DNA from: Halorarum salinum
GTDB taxonomy: Archaea; Halobacteriota; Halobacteria; Halobacteriales; Haloferacaceae
Direction of reading: 5' to 3'
Assembly (NCBI RefSeq): GCF_013402875.1
Contig: NZ_CP058579.1
Coordinates: 2,542,001 to 2,606,000 of the forward strand
DNA: 64,000 bases
Shown here: one piece after another, positions 10,804 through 19,627 of the stretch
Numbering within the stretch: position 1 is the stretch's first letter
How the letters are laid out: each line of letters begins with the position of its first letter
Notes under the pieces: model-generated
Told to the model about the DNA's origin: nothing
What the model saw: the letters and a program-made list of their open reading frames with translations, nothing else
Database searches by the model: none
Made by a program: the position numbers and the translations under genes

Positions 10804-10950
10804 ATGTCGCTACCGGCACCGCTCCGCTGGCTGTTTGCGACGGACGAGGTCGTTCACGAGTGTCGCGAGTGCGGCGTCACGGTCGAGGAGGGGGCCGAGG
10901 TCTGCCCGAACTGTGGCTCGACCGAGATCGCCCGGTACGAGTTCGAGTGA
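10804..10950 (+). CDS. 48-residue zinc-ribbon protein
   Basis: This very small protein starts at the ATG at 10804, six bases after the regulator stop codon, so it is probably cotranscribed. It contains two CxxC pairs, CREC near residue 20 and CPNC near residue 35, that form a rubredoxin-like zinc ribbon. The N-terminus is hydrophobic (LPAPLRWLF) and the C-terminus ends in FE. Small zinc-ribbon proteins are numerous in haloarchaea and mostly have no assigned function. Linkage to the potassium regulator is suggested only by position. Confidence 0.75.
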   Translation: MSLPAPLRWLFATDEVVHECRECGVTVEEGAEVCPNCGSTEIARYEFE

Positions 10951-11038
10951 ACCAGTCACGGTCCGCCGACCCCGCAGTTACTCCCGATCCGTCGACCCGG
11001 TAGCCGCTCTCGGACGGTCGAACCCCCCGACTCCCCGG

Positions 11039-12574
11039 CTACTCGCGCCAGAACGTACGCGTGAACAGCAACAGCACCGGGATGATCTCCAGCCGGCCGG
11101 CCCACATGAGAAAGACCATGAGCAGCTTCGTGGTCGACGGGAGCGCGAGGTACGACCCGAACGGGCCCAACCGTCCGAACCCCGGCCCGATGTTGCCGAG
11201 CGTGGCGAGGCTCCCGCTGATCGCCTCCAGCGGGGTGAGCGGGAGGCCGACCCGGTTCGCGTCGAGCGCGATGAACACGGTGGCGAACGCGAACAGGACG
11301 AAGTAGACGAGGCTGAAGACCAGGATGTCCCGGATGGTGTCCTCGTCGATCACCGTCCCGCCGAGTCGAACCGGCTTCACCGCCTCGGGATGGACCGTCG
11401 TGAACACCGAGCGGCGCGCCGCCTTGACGATGACCAGCCATCGGACGACCTTGATCCCGCTCCCGGTCGAACCGGCGGAGCCGCCGATGAACATCGCGAA
11501 CAGGAGGAGGACCTTCCCCTCCGTGCTCCACTGCGCGAAGTCGCTCGTGGCGAACCCGGTCGAGTTCATCAGCGAGCCGATCTGGAACGCCGCCTGTCGG
11601 AGCGCGTTCCCGGTCACGCCGTTCGTCGCGCCGCCGAGCGGCAGCGCGGGGGCCGCGCCGGTGAAAAGCAGGACGGCGAGCGTGCCGGTAAGGACGGCGA
11701 TCGCCCCGATGTAGGCCCTGAACTCGGGGTCCTTCACCACCCGTTCGTGCCGGCCGGCCAGCAGGAACCAGAACAGCGCGAAGTTCGTCCCGGCCACGAT
11801 CATGAACGGGATGATCGTCCACTGCACGACCGGCGAGAACGCGGCGATGCTGTCGGCCTCCGGCGAGAACCCGCCGGTCGGCAGCGTCGAGAAGGCGTGG
11901 GCGACGGCGTTGTACGGGCCCATGTTGGGCGCGAGCCCGGACAGGTGGAGCCCATAGAGGAGGACCGCCAGCAGCACGGTGAAGCCGAAGTACACCTTCC
12001 AGAGCACCTGTGCGGTCTCCGAGATGCGCGGGGTGAGCTTCTCGAAGGTCGGTCCCGGCGCCTCGGTGTCCATCAACTGGGCGCCGTTGACGGCGAGTTC
12101 CGGGAAGATGGCGACCATCAGCACGATGATCCCCATCCCGCCGAGCCACTGGGTGAGCTGGCGCCACATGAGCAGCGCGTGCGAGTGTTGCTCCAGCGAG
12201 ATGTCGCCCATCACCGTCGCGCCGGTGGTGGTGAACCCGGACGTCGACTCGAAGAGCGCGTTCACGGGGTGTGCCAGCGTCGACTCGGTGCCGTGGCCGG
12301 CGAGCACGTACGGGACGGCCCCGACGAGGCTGACCGAGAACCACGCCAGCCCGACGAAGAGGAACGCCTCCCGCGGCCCGAGGTCCTCGGCCGTGTCGAA
12401 CCGCTCCAGCCCGGTACCGACGGCGAACGTCAGCACGATGGTCGCGAGGAACGTTGCCACGTCCTCCCCGTAGACGATCGCGAGCAGGAGCGGGACGAGC
12501 AGGGCGACCGCGAGGAACTTGACGACGGTCCCCGTGAGCGCGACGCTGTTCCGCCAGTCGACGTGTAGCGACAC
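11039..12574 (-). CDS. TrkH family potassium uptake membrane protein
   Basis: The 511-residue protein is very hydrophobic, with about ten to twelve membrane segments. It matches the TrkH/KtrB family, in which four pore repeats build a K+ channel-like conduit. Selectivity-loop-like stretches include GFTTTGATV, PTGGFSP, NSTGFAT and GGSAGSTGSGIK. TrkH works with a cytoplasmic RCK protein (TrkA). None is encoded immediately beside it, but the convergent gene at 10024 carries an RCK_C domain. High potassium uptake is central to the salt-in strategy of haloarchaea. The start is the ATG at 12574. Confidence 0.93.
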   Translation of the reverse strand: MSLHVDWRNSVALTGTVVKFLAVALLVPLLLAIVYGEDVATFLATIVLTFAVGTGLERFDTAEDLGPREAFLFVGLAWFSVSLVGAVPYVLAGHGTESTLAHPVNALFESTSGFTTTGATVMGDISLEQHSHALLMWRQLTQWLGGMGIIVLMVAIFPELAVNGAQLMDTEAPGPTFEKLTPRISETAQVLWKVYFGFTVLLAVLLYGLHLSGLAPNMGPYNAVAHAFSTLPTGGFSPEADSIAAFSPVVQWTIIPFMIVAGTNFALFWFLLAGRHERVVKDPEFRAYIGAIAVLTGTLAVLLFTGAAPALPLGGATNGVTGNALRQAAFQIGSLMNSTGFATSDFAQWSTEGKVLLLFAMFIGGSAGSTGSGIKVVRWLVIVKAARRSVFTTVHPEAVKPVRLGGTVIDEDTIRDILVFSLVYFVLFAFATVFIALDANRVGLPLTPLEAISGSLATLGNIGPGFGRLGPFGSYLALPSTTKLLMVFLMWAGRLEIIPVLLLFTRTFWRE

Positions 12575-12701
12575 GGTGGTTCGGTGTGGGCTGCGTCCGG
12601 TCTTCCCTTAAGTATCGGTCATCCCGTCGCGTGACGGAAGGCAGCTCCGGGGGCGACCGGAACGACGGAGGACGTCGCTCGCCGCTTCGTTCGTCAGAAC
12701 A

Positions 12702-12776
12702 TGCTCGGTCAGGGATTTGAACCCTGGTCGTCGGCTCGAAAGGCCAACATGATTGGCCGGACTACACCAACCGAGC
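12702..12776 (-). tRNA. tRNA-Glu, anticodon TTC
   Basis: On the minus strand the sequence folds as a full cloverleaf of 75 bases. The acceptor stem is GCTCGGT pairing with ACCGAGC, with discriminator A. The anticodon loop is CTTTCGA, giving TTC, and the T arm contains GGTTCAAATCC. The 3' CCA is not encoded. A TATA-like GTTAAT (read on the plus strand) lies at 12803-12808, about 30 bases upstream of the tRNA 5' end. Its D-arm region is almost identical to the second tRNA-Glu at 24643. Confidence 0.95.
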
Positions 12777-12836
12777 GTACCCCTCACTTCCCGTCGGGGT
12801 GTGTTAATCGTGTCGAATCGCGGCGCCCGCGTCCGG

Positions 12837-13814
12837 TCAGGTCCACTCGTCCAGGCCGGTCTGGGTCAGCGACTCCTCGATGCGCTCGAAGCCGCGTTCC
12901 ACCTCCTCTGCGGGCACCTCCCACTCCTCGACGACGTACTCGCGGGCGGCGGCCACGTCCGGGTCGACCGTCGCGTCCAGGTCGTACTCGTCGGTCGTCG
13001 GCGGGTCGAAGAAGAACTCCCTGACCCGCTCGGCGTATGCGATCTCCGCGCCGCGCGCCTCGAGCACCGCGAACAGATCGCCGTGCTCCTTCACGGCCTT
13101 CAGCGCCGTCTTCGGGCCGATGCCGGGGACCCCCTCGTTGAAGTCCGTCCCGCAGAGCATCGCGACGTCCACGAGCTGCTCGTAGCTCACGTCGAGGTCC
13201 GCCAGGGTCGCCTCCAGGTCCATCAGTTCGGGGTCGCCCGACGAGGTGAGCTTCCGGAGGGTCCGGGGCCCGCCGAACAGCAGCACGTCGTAGTCCTCGC
13301 TGCCCGTGTAGTCGACGTCGCCGACGCGGTTCATGTACGCGCACTGGGCCTCGCCCTCCGCGGGCGCCTCGATGACGGGGACGTCGAGCCGGCGTAGCAG
13401 CTCGCGGGACGTCTCGTGGATGGTGTCGGTGAGCCGCTGGGTGCGGGCCTCCAGCCGCGCCGCCTCGACGGCGTCCCCGCGGTCCTCGGCCGCCTGCCGC
13501 AGCTCCTCGGCCTTCTCGCGCGCCTCGCGACGCTTCGCCACCTCGTCGGCTTTGAGGTCCGTGACGCCCCCGTCGAAGACGAACGCCGGCGTGAGGTCGT
13601 GCTCGAGGAACTTCGGGAGCCCCTGGACGATGCCGATGAGGTTGGCCACCTCCTCGCCGTCGGCGGTCGTGTACGCTCCGTCGGCGGTGAACTTCACCGT
13701 CGTGGTGAGATAGCGGTAGAGCCAGTTGTGCGCGTCGACGGCGACGCTGCCGCCCACCTCGTCGAACGACACCTCCTCGATCGCCGCGAGCGCGCGGAGG
13801 TCTGCGTTTCCCAT
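12837..13814 (-). CDS. fen: Flap endonuclease 1 (FEN1)
   Basis: The 325-residue protein is the archaeal structure-specific nuclease that removes 5' flaps during Okazaki fragment maturation and repair. The N-terminus MGNADL and the motif [11 protein letters not shown] supply early active-site residues. [12 protein letters not shown] carries the paired catalytic Glu residues, [11 protein letters not shown] the paired Asp, and [17 protein letters not shown] the helix-hairpin-helix region. The C-terminal QTGLDEWT resembles a PCNA-interacting (PIP) box. Length and motif order match the family. The start is the ATG at 13814. Confidence 0.95.
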   Translation of the reverse strand: MGNADLRALAAIEEVSFDEVGGSVAVDAHNWLYRYLTTTVKFTADGAYTTADGEEVANLIGIVQGLPKFLEHDLTPAFVFDGGVTDLKADEVAKRREAREKAEELRQAAEDRGDAVEAARLEARTQRLTDTIHETSRELLRRLDVPVIEAPAEGEAQCAYMNRVGDVDYTGSEDYDVLLFGGPRTLRKLTSSGDPELMDLEATLADLDVSYEQLVDVAMLCGTDFNEGVPGIGPKTALKAVKEHGDLFAVLEARGAEIAYAERVREFFFDPPTTDEYDLDATVDPDVAAAREYVVEEWEVPAEEVERGFERIEESLTQTGLDEWT

Positions 13815-13859
13815 CGCCGGGGGTACGACGCTCGGGGTGTTGAAACCCCCGAGTCGCGG

Positions 13860-14543
13860 TCACTCCGCGGCGGTCCGGTCCGGCGGCCCGCGCCCGCGCC
13901 GCTCGCGGAGGAACGCCCGCTCCCCGTCGGTGAGGTCCCCCCTGTCCGCGAAGGCGTCCAGTCCGGCGCGGTACCGGTCGGCGTCCCGCGGGGCCACGCG
14001 TTCGGCGGGCCGCTCGAGCACCAGTTCCGCGAGACCGGTCTCCTCCCCCGTGAACGCGAAGCCGGCCCTGGAGAGCGCCTCGAAGGCGTACGGGTTGTTC
14101 ACGGCGATCCGAACCCGCTCGTACCCCCGGTCGGCCGCCCGCGTGCAGACGAACGCGCACAGCCGCGGCCCGTGTCCCTCGCCGCGGCGGTCGTCCCTGA
14201 CGGTGACGTACCGGAGCCGAAGCGTCCCGGGGTCGGTCCGGTCCTCGTCGAACGAGGCGGCGGCGAGTAACCCGTCCTCCATCGACGCCCCGTCCACCCG
14301 GTTCCCCCGCGTCCCCGTCGCCTCCTCGGCCGCGTCGACCTCCTCGGCGGCATCGGCTCCCTCGGCTGCTCCGACTCCCCGGGTTTCCTCGGCGACGGGC
14401 TCCCAGCCCTCGGGCGCGATGACCGCCTTCCCGGTGCTCGACACGACGAACTTCCCCGCGTAGGCGTACCGCCGGTAGTCGAGCCTGAGCGTCGGGCCGT
14501 CCGGGGGCCACCCGAGCAGGCGCGGCGCCGCGGGAGTCTCCAT
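13860..14543 (-). CDS. GNAT family N-acetyltransferase
   Basis: The protein has 227 residues. The acetyl-CoA binding region of the GNAT fold is visible as YVTVRDDRRGEGHGPRL (the R-x2-G-x-G/A loop) followed by a helix. The later part IAVNNPYAFEALSRAGF is also typical of GNAT enzymes. An Ala/Glu-rich linker of about 30 residues (roughly 52-82) interrupts the domain and looks species-specific. The substrate is unknown. It lies 45 bases downstream of FEN1 on the same strand reading order (upstream of it in transcription) and could be cotranscribed. Confidence 0.8.
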   Translation of the reverse strand: METPAAPRLLGWPPDGPTLRLDYRRYAYAGKFVVSSTGKAVIAPEGWEPVAEETRGVGAAEGADAAEEVDAAEEATGTRGNRVDGASMEDGLLAAASFDEDRTDPGTLRLRYVTVRDDRRGEGHGPRLCAFVCTRAADRGYERVRIAVNNPYAFEALSRAGFAFTGEETGLAELVLERPAERVAPRDADRYRAGLDAFADRGDLTDGERAFLRERRGRGPPDRTAAE

Positions 14544-14609
14544 GCTCGGGCTCGGTCCCCCGGGGGCATGAGCGCCACGGCTTTGACGGGTCCGGCCGAA
14601 TCAAACGGC

Positions 14610-15203
14610 ATGTTCGGCCCCGGCGACGTCCGCTTCTTCGACGCGGTCGCTGCGCTGTACGACCGCACGATGCCCGCGGCCAGCACGACCGACCTGCAGG
14701 CCGGACTCGCGTTCGCCCACCGGCCGCTCGAGCGCGTCCTCGACGTCGGCGGCGGGACGGGGCGGGCCGCCAGGGCGCTCCGGCCGCGCGGCCTCGAGCC
14801 GACGGTCGTGGACTTCTCCGGGGGCATGCTCGCCCGCGCGCGCGCCGTTGGCCACCCGGCCATCCGCGCCGACGCCGGACGGCTCCCCGTCCGCGACGAC
14901 GCCGTCGACGCCGTCGTCGTCGCCGACGCGCTCCACCACTTCCCGTCGCCCGAGGCGGCCGTCGCCGAGTGCACCCGCGCCCTCGGCCCGGGCGGGGTGC
15001 TCGTCCTCCGCGAGTTCGACCCGACGACCCGGCGCGGCCGCGCGCTGGTCGCGCTGGAGCACCTCGCGGGCATGGATTCGCGCTTCTTCGCTCCGGCCGA
15101 GTTGATCGAACTGCTCGCCGACGAGGGCCTCAGGAGCTACCTCGTCCAGCCCGGCTTCGGGTACACCGTCGTCGGCGTGAAGCCGACCGACGGCGATGGG
15201 TAG
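14610..15203 (+). CDS. Class I SAM-dependent methyltransferase
   Basis: This is a 197-residue Rossmann-fold methyltransferase. Motif I is VLDVGGGTGRAA near residue 40, an acidic strand end follows (VVDFSGGML), and the post-I motif region VVVADALHHFPSPEAA is of the Methyltransf_11 type. The enzyme probably methylates a small molecule or lipid headgroup, but the substrate cannot be read from sequence. I prefer the ATG at 14610 (MFGPGDVRFF). An in-frame ATG at 14568 would add 14 residues of unremarkable sequence very close to the divergent GNAT start. Confidence 0.82.
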   Translation: MFGPGDVRFFDAVAALYDRTMPAASTTDLQAGLAFAHRPLERVLDVGGGTGRAARALRPRGLEPTVVDFSGGMLARARAVGHPAIRADAGRLPVRDDAVDAVVVADALHHFPSPEAAVAECTRALGPGGVLVLREFDPTTRRGRALVALEHLAGMDSRFFAPAELIELLADEGLRSYLVQPGFGYTVVGVKPTDGDG

Positions 15204-15691
15204 GGCGGTTCCGCTTCCGTCGCGTCGGTTCCGAACGTTCCCCTCCACTCTCGGTTCGAAGTCGGTCCGTTGGCGGTCCAGCAGGCTCCGGCGGCCCGCG
15301 GCTCTCGGCTCGGGGATCGGTTCGTTCGACGGGAAGCGGTTCCCGAAAGCCCCCGCGACCGTCGAGTCGGGGGATCGCGCATTCGGCTGGCACTACCCGG
15401 GACCCTCGGTCCCGGGAGGTGCTACGAGAATCGAAGATTCTCGGCACGACGAGACGCCGAAGCCGTCTCGAACCGTCACCCTCGCTCGCGCGAACGGAGG
15501 CCAGCCGCCGCGCACCATCGCACGTAGCCGACTCACGGTTTGAACCAGCCGGAACCGGTGATGCGGCGCTCGCCCCGTTTCCATGCGGACGGACGCTTCG
15601 AGACGGCCGAACCGCCTCGCCCGACCTCGACTCCGGGGGCCGCCGAGCGGAGAACCCCGAACGTTAAGCGGAACGCCGCGAACGCCCGGAC
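15204..15691. other. Intergenic stretch without a gene
   Basis: About 490 bases separate the methyltransferase from the DUF3054 gene. Open frames on both strands give Arg/Ser/Pro-rich translations with no family features, so I treat them as artefacts. The notable content is the cluster of three hairpins at 15396-15470, annotated separately. GTTAAG at about 15663-15668 is a plausible TATA element for the gene at 15692. Confidence 0.5.
15396..15470. repeat. Cluster of three consecutive perfect hairpins
   Basis: Three inverted repeats follow one another. CCCGGGACC (15396-15404) pairs with 15408-15416 across a CTC loop. CGAGAATC (15425-15432) pairs with 15436-15443 across GAA, and the outer GTGC/GCAC pairs extend this stem. 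CGAGACG (15450-15456) pairs with 15464-15470 across CCGAAGC. The second and third share the plan CGAGA...CGAAG...TCTCG. The cluster lies in a gene-free stretch. It could be a dispersed palindromic repeat, a transcription terminator or a structured RNA. Confidence 0.7.
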
Positions 15692-16114
15692 ATGGCAGTC
15701 GCCGACTTCCTCGATCGCCGGGTCGACGCGGGGGCGCTCCCGCTGGTACTCGGGGACGTGCTGGTCATCCTGGCGTTCATCTACGCGGGATCGACCCGTC
15801 ACCAGTCAGTCGCCTTCCCGCCCGCGGGGGCCCAGGACCTCGTCACGCTGCTCGTCATCGCCGCGCCGTTCCTCGTCGGGTGGGCCATCGCCGCGCCGCT
15901 CGTCGGCGCCTACTCCGCGGGCGCAGTCGAGTCCGCGAAGGCGTCCGTGCCGCTCACGATCCGCTCGTGGATTCCCGCCGCGGTCATCGGGCTTGCGCTC
16001 CGGGCCACGCCCTGGGTCGAGGGCGGGGTCGCGCTGGCGTTCGCTCTCGTGATGCTCGTCGTCGGCAGCGTCTCGCTGGCCGTCTGGCGGGTCGTGGCCG
16101 CACGGTTCGTCTGA
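15692..16114 (+). CDS. DUF3054 family membrane protein
   Basis: The protein has 140 residues and about four membrane segments. It matches DUF3054, a small integral membrane family of bacteria and haloarchaea without known function. Conserved features include an early LGDVLVILAFIYAG helix and IRSWIPAAVIGLALRA in the third segment. The ATG at 15692 lies about 25 bases after a TATA-like GTTAAG, which fits a leaderless transcript. Confidence 0.8.
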   Translation: MAVADFLDRRVDAGALPLVLGDVLVILAFIYAGSTRHQSVAFPPAGAQDLVTLLVIAAPFLVGWAIAAPLVGAYSAGAVESAKASVPLTIRSWIPAAVIGLALRATPWVEGGVALAFALVMLVVGSVSLAVWRVVAARFV

Positions 16115-16280
16115 GCGATTCCCTTCCTCGCCCGCCGTCCGTCGCCGTCCGGTTCCGTAACGGCGACGGCTCCGGCTACGTGCCGGAGGAGGACGCGGGA
16201 CTAGCTCCGTCGAAATCCCCGGAGCCCGGCGAATCCCGTCTTGACCGGGAAGAACGGAGAACGCATCCACCACTACCCTC

Positions 16281-17675
16281 CTAGTCCGCCGGTTTCACGT
16301 TTTGATTCAGCCGGAAGACGTTCTCGGGGTCGTACTTGGCTTTCAGCTCGGCGAGCCGAGCGTAGTTCTCGTCGTAGACGTTCTCCTCACGGCCCTGGCG
16401 GTCGCCCTCGAAGTTCGCATACGTCCCGCCGGTCGCACCTTCGGCGAGAGCGTCGTGGCACTCTCGCACCCAAGCGATGCACTCGTCGTCCTTCGCCGAA
16501 TCCTCCCAGCGCGCGGCAACGGTCACGATGAACTCCACGTCTCGATGCGGATATGCGGTCGCGTTCGGCCCGACGTCGTTGACGGCGCCTCCGACCTGGT
16601 GGATGAGGATTTCGGAGTACGGTGTCGGGAATCGGTCAGCGTGTTCGGTGACGGTATCGATCGTCTCCTCGGTGAGTTCCGTGAAGTTCGGCGCCTTCCA
16701 GTAGTTCCGGGCCCCCTCCGCGTACAGGTCATCCAGCATGCTTTGAGCCTCCGTATAGCGGGTCGGCGCCACGGCGTCGGCGATGGGATCGCCGTGTTCA
16801 CGGAGCGGTGCGAGCACCGTCTCACCCTCCCTCAGGTCGCCGGCGTAGAACGGGACGAGTATCAGGACCGTGGTGCCGTGAACGTCGTCCGGGAGGAACG
16901 GGAGCGGCGGCGCCGCCACGCTGTTCACCCAGACGCCGCATTCTCGTGGTGCGTTCCGGGTGAACTCCCGGTAATGGGCGAGGACGTCGGGGGCGTCCTC
17001 GTACGGGTGGACGATCGGGCCGAAGAGCACTTCGTGGCCGACCTCGTGGAGGTCGAATTCGAACGACGTGACGATCCCGAAGTTGCCACCCCCGCCGCGG
17101 ACCGCCCAGAAGAGGTCCGCGTTCTCGTCTTCGCTTGCCGTTACTCCCCTCCCGTCCGCAGTGACGACGTCGACCGATCCCAGATTGTCGATCGCCAGGC
17201 CGTATTTGCGGCTGAGCCAGCCGATCCCTCCCCCGAGCGTAAGGCCCGCGACGCCCGTGGTCGAGATGACGCCACCGGGCGTGGCGAGGCCGAAGGCCTG
17301 CGTTTCGTGGTCGAGGTCGGCCATGGTCGCCCCGGGCCCAACGCGAGCAGTTTGCGCTGCGGGATTGACCCGCACTGACGACATCAGGGACAGGTCGATC
17401 ATGAGGCCGTCATCACAGACGGCGTTGCCGGCGACGTTGTGGCCGCCACCTTTGACGGCGAGGGGGAGATCGGATTCACGGGCGAAATCGACCGCAGTGA
17501 TCACGTCGGCCGCTCCGGTGGGACGAACGATGACCGCCGGTTTCCGGTCGATCATCGCGTTCCAGATCGTCCGAGCCTCGTCGTAGGCGTCGTCTCCAGG
17601 CCGGAGTACCTCGCCGTGGATCCCCCGAGCGAGCGTTTCGTGTTCCGCGTCGTCTATCGGATCTTTGACTGCCAT
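16281..17675 (-). CDS. FAD-linked oxidase, berberine-bridge (BBE) type
   Basis: The 464-residue protein has an N-terminal PCMH-type FAD domain and a C-terminal BBE segment (YANFEGDRQG, then YDPENVFRLNQN). KGGGHNVAGNAVCDDG contains the histidine that in this family usually carries covalent FAD. The second, cysteinyl attachment seen in bicovalent members is not evident near GWLSRKYGLAIDNL. Such enzymes oxidise sugars, alcohols or secondary metabolites with oxygen; the substrate here is unknown. Codon use is less GC-rich than in neighbours (codons such as CGA, GAT and ATT are more frequent), and the gene is flanked by gene-free DNA, which suggests acquisition. The start is the ATG at 17675. Confidence 0.88.
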   Translation of the reverse strand: MAVKDPIDDAEHETLARGIHGEVLRPGDDAYDEARTIWNAMIDRKPAVIVRPTGAADVITAVDFARESDLPLAVKGGGHNVAGNAVCDDGLMIDLSLMSSVRVNPAAQTARVGPGATMADLDHETQAFGLATPGGVISTTGVAGLTLGGGIGWLSRKYGLAIDNLGSVDVVTADGRGVTASEDENADLFWAVRGGGGNFGIVTSFEFDLHEVGHEVLFGPIVHPYEDAPDVLAHYREFTRNAPRECGVWVNSVAAPPLPFLPDDVHGTTVLILVPFYAGDLREGETVLAPLREHGDPIADAVAPTRYTEAQSMLDDLYAEGARNYWKAPNFTELTEETIDTVTEHADRFPTPYSEILIHQVGGAVNDVGPNATAYPHRDVEFIVTVAARWEDSAKDDECIAWVRECHDALAEGATGGTYANFEGDRQGREENVYDENYARLAELKAKYDPENVFRLNQNVKPAD

Positions 17676-18098
17676 CGGTCACGCCTCACCCGTGATTCGA
17701 AACGGACGTGTGGATAGTTATCTAGTGACGTTTCTGCAGCTCCTGCCGTCCGTGCAGTGTCTGGAAGGGCGAACGCCAGCTACGTTCGAGGCGCGAGCCG
17801 CCCTGCGCCCGCCTCTTTCTCGAACGAACGTCACCATCCGCGGACGGCGACGCATCAACCTCTCCGTCGATCACTGCTCCTCACCGACCGACCGTCGGAG
17901 TCGGCCGAATACGCGCCCCGTACGCAGCACGGAACTGTGAACGTCCACTGTTGCTGATGGGACTCGCGGTGATCAATGAGCACGCCTACTTGCCGGCTAT
18001 TCCACGCTCTGGATCGTCGAACGAACGGGTTTTCCGCGGAGTCGCAGGGATGGATTCCGGACCGTTCACCGCGCAGGTGGGCCTCGAGCGGGACCGAC
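17676..18098. other. Gene-free stretch, possible remnant of acquired DNA
   Basis: About 420 bases lie between the oxidase and the MFS gene. Base composition is closer to that of the oxidase than to the MFS gene. No frame shows a recognisable protein. A minus-strand frame over about 17900-18010 contains the segment GVLIDHRESHQQQWTF, which looks more protein-like than its surroundings but has no start, partner or family I can name. It may be a fragment of a mobile element. Confidence 0.35.
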
Positions 18099-19400
18099 TC
18101 AGCGCCGGGAGAGGTAGACGCCGATGCCCGACGCGACGACGGCGAAGCAGGCGAGGATGCCGAACAGCGTCGGCGGGTTCGCGTACTGGAGGACCACGCC
18201 GGCGACGGTGCCGCCGAGCGCGCCGACGCCGAACACGCCGAGGTAGGTGAAGCCGTACGAGAGGCCGCGCGTGCCCGCCGGGGTGTACTCCGCGACGGTC
18301 GCCTGGTAGAACGGCTGGACGACGAACAGCGCGGCGCCGAGGACGAACCCGAGGACGAGCAGGGCGGCGAGCCCGGCGTTCGCGGCCGGGAGGAACAGCA
18401 CCGCGAGCACGGCAAGCAGGCCGAAGCCGCCGGCGATGCCGTGCTCGACGGGGATGCGATCGGTGAGCTTCCCTCCGACGTACTGGCCGAGGACGCCGAC
18501 CATCAACAGCCCCGCGTAGAAGTAGTCGCCCGGGCGGACCCGCCGGTCGCCGACCCCTTCGATGCCGAGCGTCTCCAGCACGCCCGCCGGGACGACCGAC
18601 GAGACCGGCACCGGCCGGAACGCCGGGATGCCGTCGAGCAGATCCGGCATGAACGTGAGGATGCCGCGGTAGTACAGTCCGGAGCACATCACGACGAGGA
18701 ACACGAGCGCGAACGCGCCGGTGAACAGTTTCGCGCTCTCGCGTCGGAACTCCCCGAGCGACTCGACGCCCGAGGAGGCCTTCGATCCCCCGCCGTCGGT
18801 TGCGGTCTCGACCGCCGCGGTCTCGTCGAAGCTGGCGGTCGTCGCGTACGCGGCGGCGACGAGCGCGGGGACGGCGAGCACGGCCGCGACGAGCCGCCAG
18901 TCGAAGAACAGCAGGAGGACCGCGGTGAGGAGCGGCCCGAGGCCGATGCCGACGTTGCCCGCGATGCCGTGGAAGGCGAACCCGGAGCCGCGCTCCTCGA
19001 CGCCCTTCGAGATGAGCGCCAGCCCGGCCGGGTGGTACACGGACGCGGAGACGCCCCAGACGACCATCGCGAGCGTCACGGCGACGAGCCCCGGCGCGGC
19101 CCCGAGCAGGAGGAAGGCGGCCGCCATCCCGACGAGGCAGGCGACGATGAGCCGGCGCGAGCCGACGCGGTCGACGAGGATTCCCCCGGGGAGCGCGCCG
19201 AGGCCGAACAGGCCGTAGCCGACCGTGACGAGGACGCCGAGCGACGCGGAGGTGACCGCCAGCTCGACCGGCCCGAGGCTGACGACGTCGAAGGCGTCCA
19301 GCCAGACGGGGATGAAGATGGGGATCGACAGTTCGTAGGTGTGGACCATCCCGTGGGCCAGCATCACGAGCGCGACGATCGAGCGGTCGTTTCGGTTCAC
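18099..19400 (-). CDS. MFS transporter
   Basis: The 433-residue protein has about twelve membrane segments and a charged central loop near residues 195-225, the layout of the major facilitator superfamily. The motif GGILVDRVGSRRLI after the second helix is the classic MFS loop 2-3 signature. A substrate cannot be assigned. The GTG at 19400 (MNRNDRSIVALVML) was chosen because it immediately precedes the first hydrophobic helix; the longer upstream frame gives low-complexity Pro/Arg/Ser sequence. It is divergent from the gene at 19628. Confidence 0.88.
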   Translation of the reverse strand: MNRNDRSIVALVMLAHGMVHTYELSIPIFIPVWLDAFDVVSLGPVELAVTSASLGVLVTVGYGLFGLGALPGGILVDRVGSRRLIVACLVGMAAAFLLLGAAPGLVAVTLAMVVWGVSASVYHPAGLALISKGVEERGSGFAFHGIAGNVGIGLGPLLTAVLLLFFDWRLVAAVLAVPALVAAAYATTASFDETAAVETATDGGGSKASSGVESLGEFRRESAKLFTGAFALVFLVVMCSGLYYRGILTFMPDLLDGIPAFRPVPVSSVVPAGVLETLGIEGVGDRRVRPGDYFYAGLLMVGVLGQYVGGKLTDRIPVEHGIAGGFGLLAVLAVLFLPAANAGLAALLVLGFVLGAALFVVQPFYQATVAEYTPAGTRGLSYGFTYLGVFGVGALGGTVAGVVLQYANPPTLFGILACFAVVASGIGVYLSRR

Positions 19401-19627
19401 TACGTCGGGGTGCGCGTTTGGGGAACCTGTAAGCGTCGGTTTCGGCAGTCTCCTCGGGGACCGCCGGGCGAGGATCGGGGGTCGAACTGCGGGTGGGAGT
19501 CGGGGCCGACTGCGGGGACGAGTCGAGCGGGAGTCAGGGTCGAACTGAGAGGAGTCGAGCGGGAGCCGGGGGCGAGCGTCGGGGGAGAGCGAAACGGCTA
19601 ACCGACCCCCCTCACAACTCGGAGCCA

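Noticed and set aside
10835-12568. 577-codon plus-strand frame over the TrkH gene
   Set aside because: The translation is a string of Arg, Glu, Gly and Pro without structure. The minus strand encodes an evident TrkH.
17976-19601. 541-codon plus-strand frame opposite the MFS gene
   Set aside because: It is Asp/Arg/Glu-rich and repetitive with no motif. The minus-strand gene has twelve membrane helices and MFS signatures.
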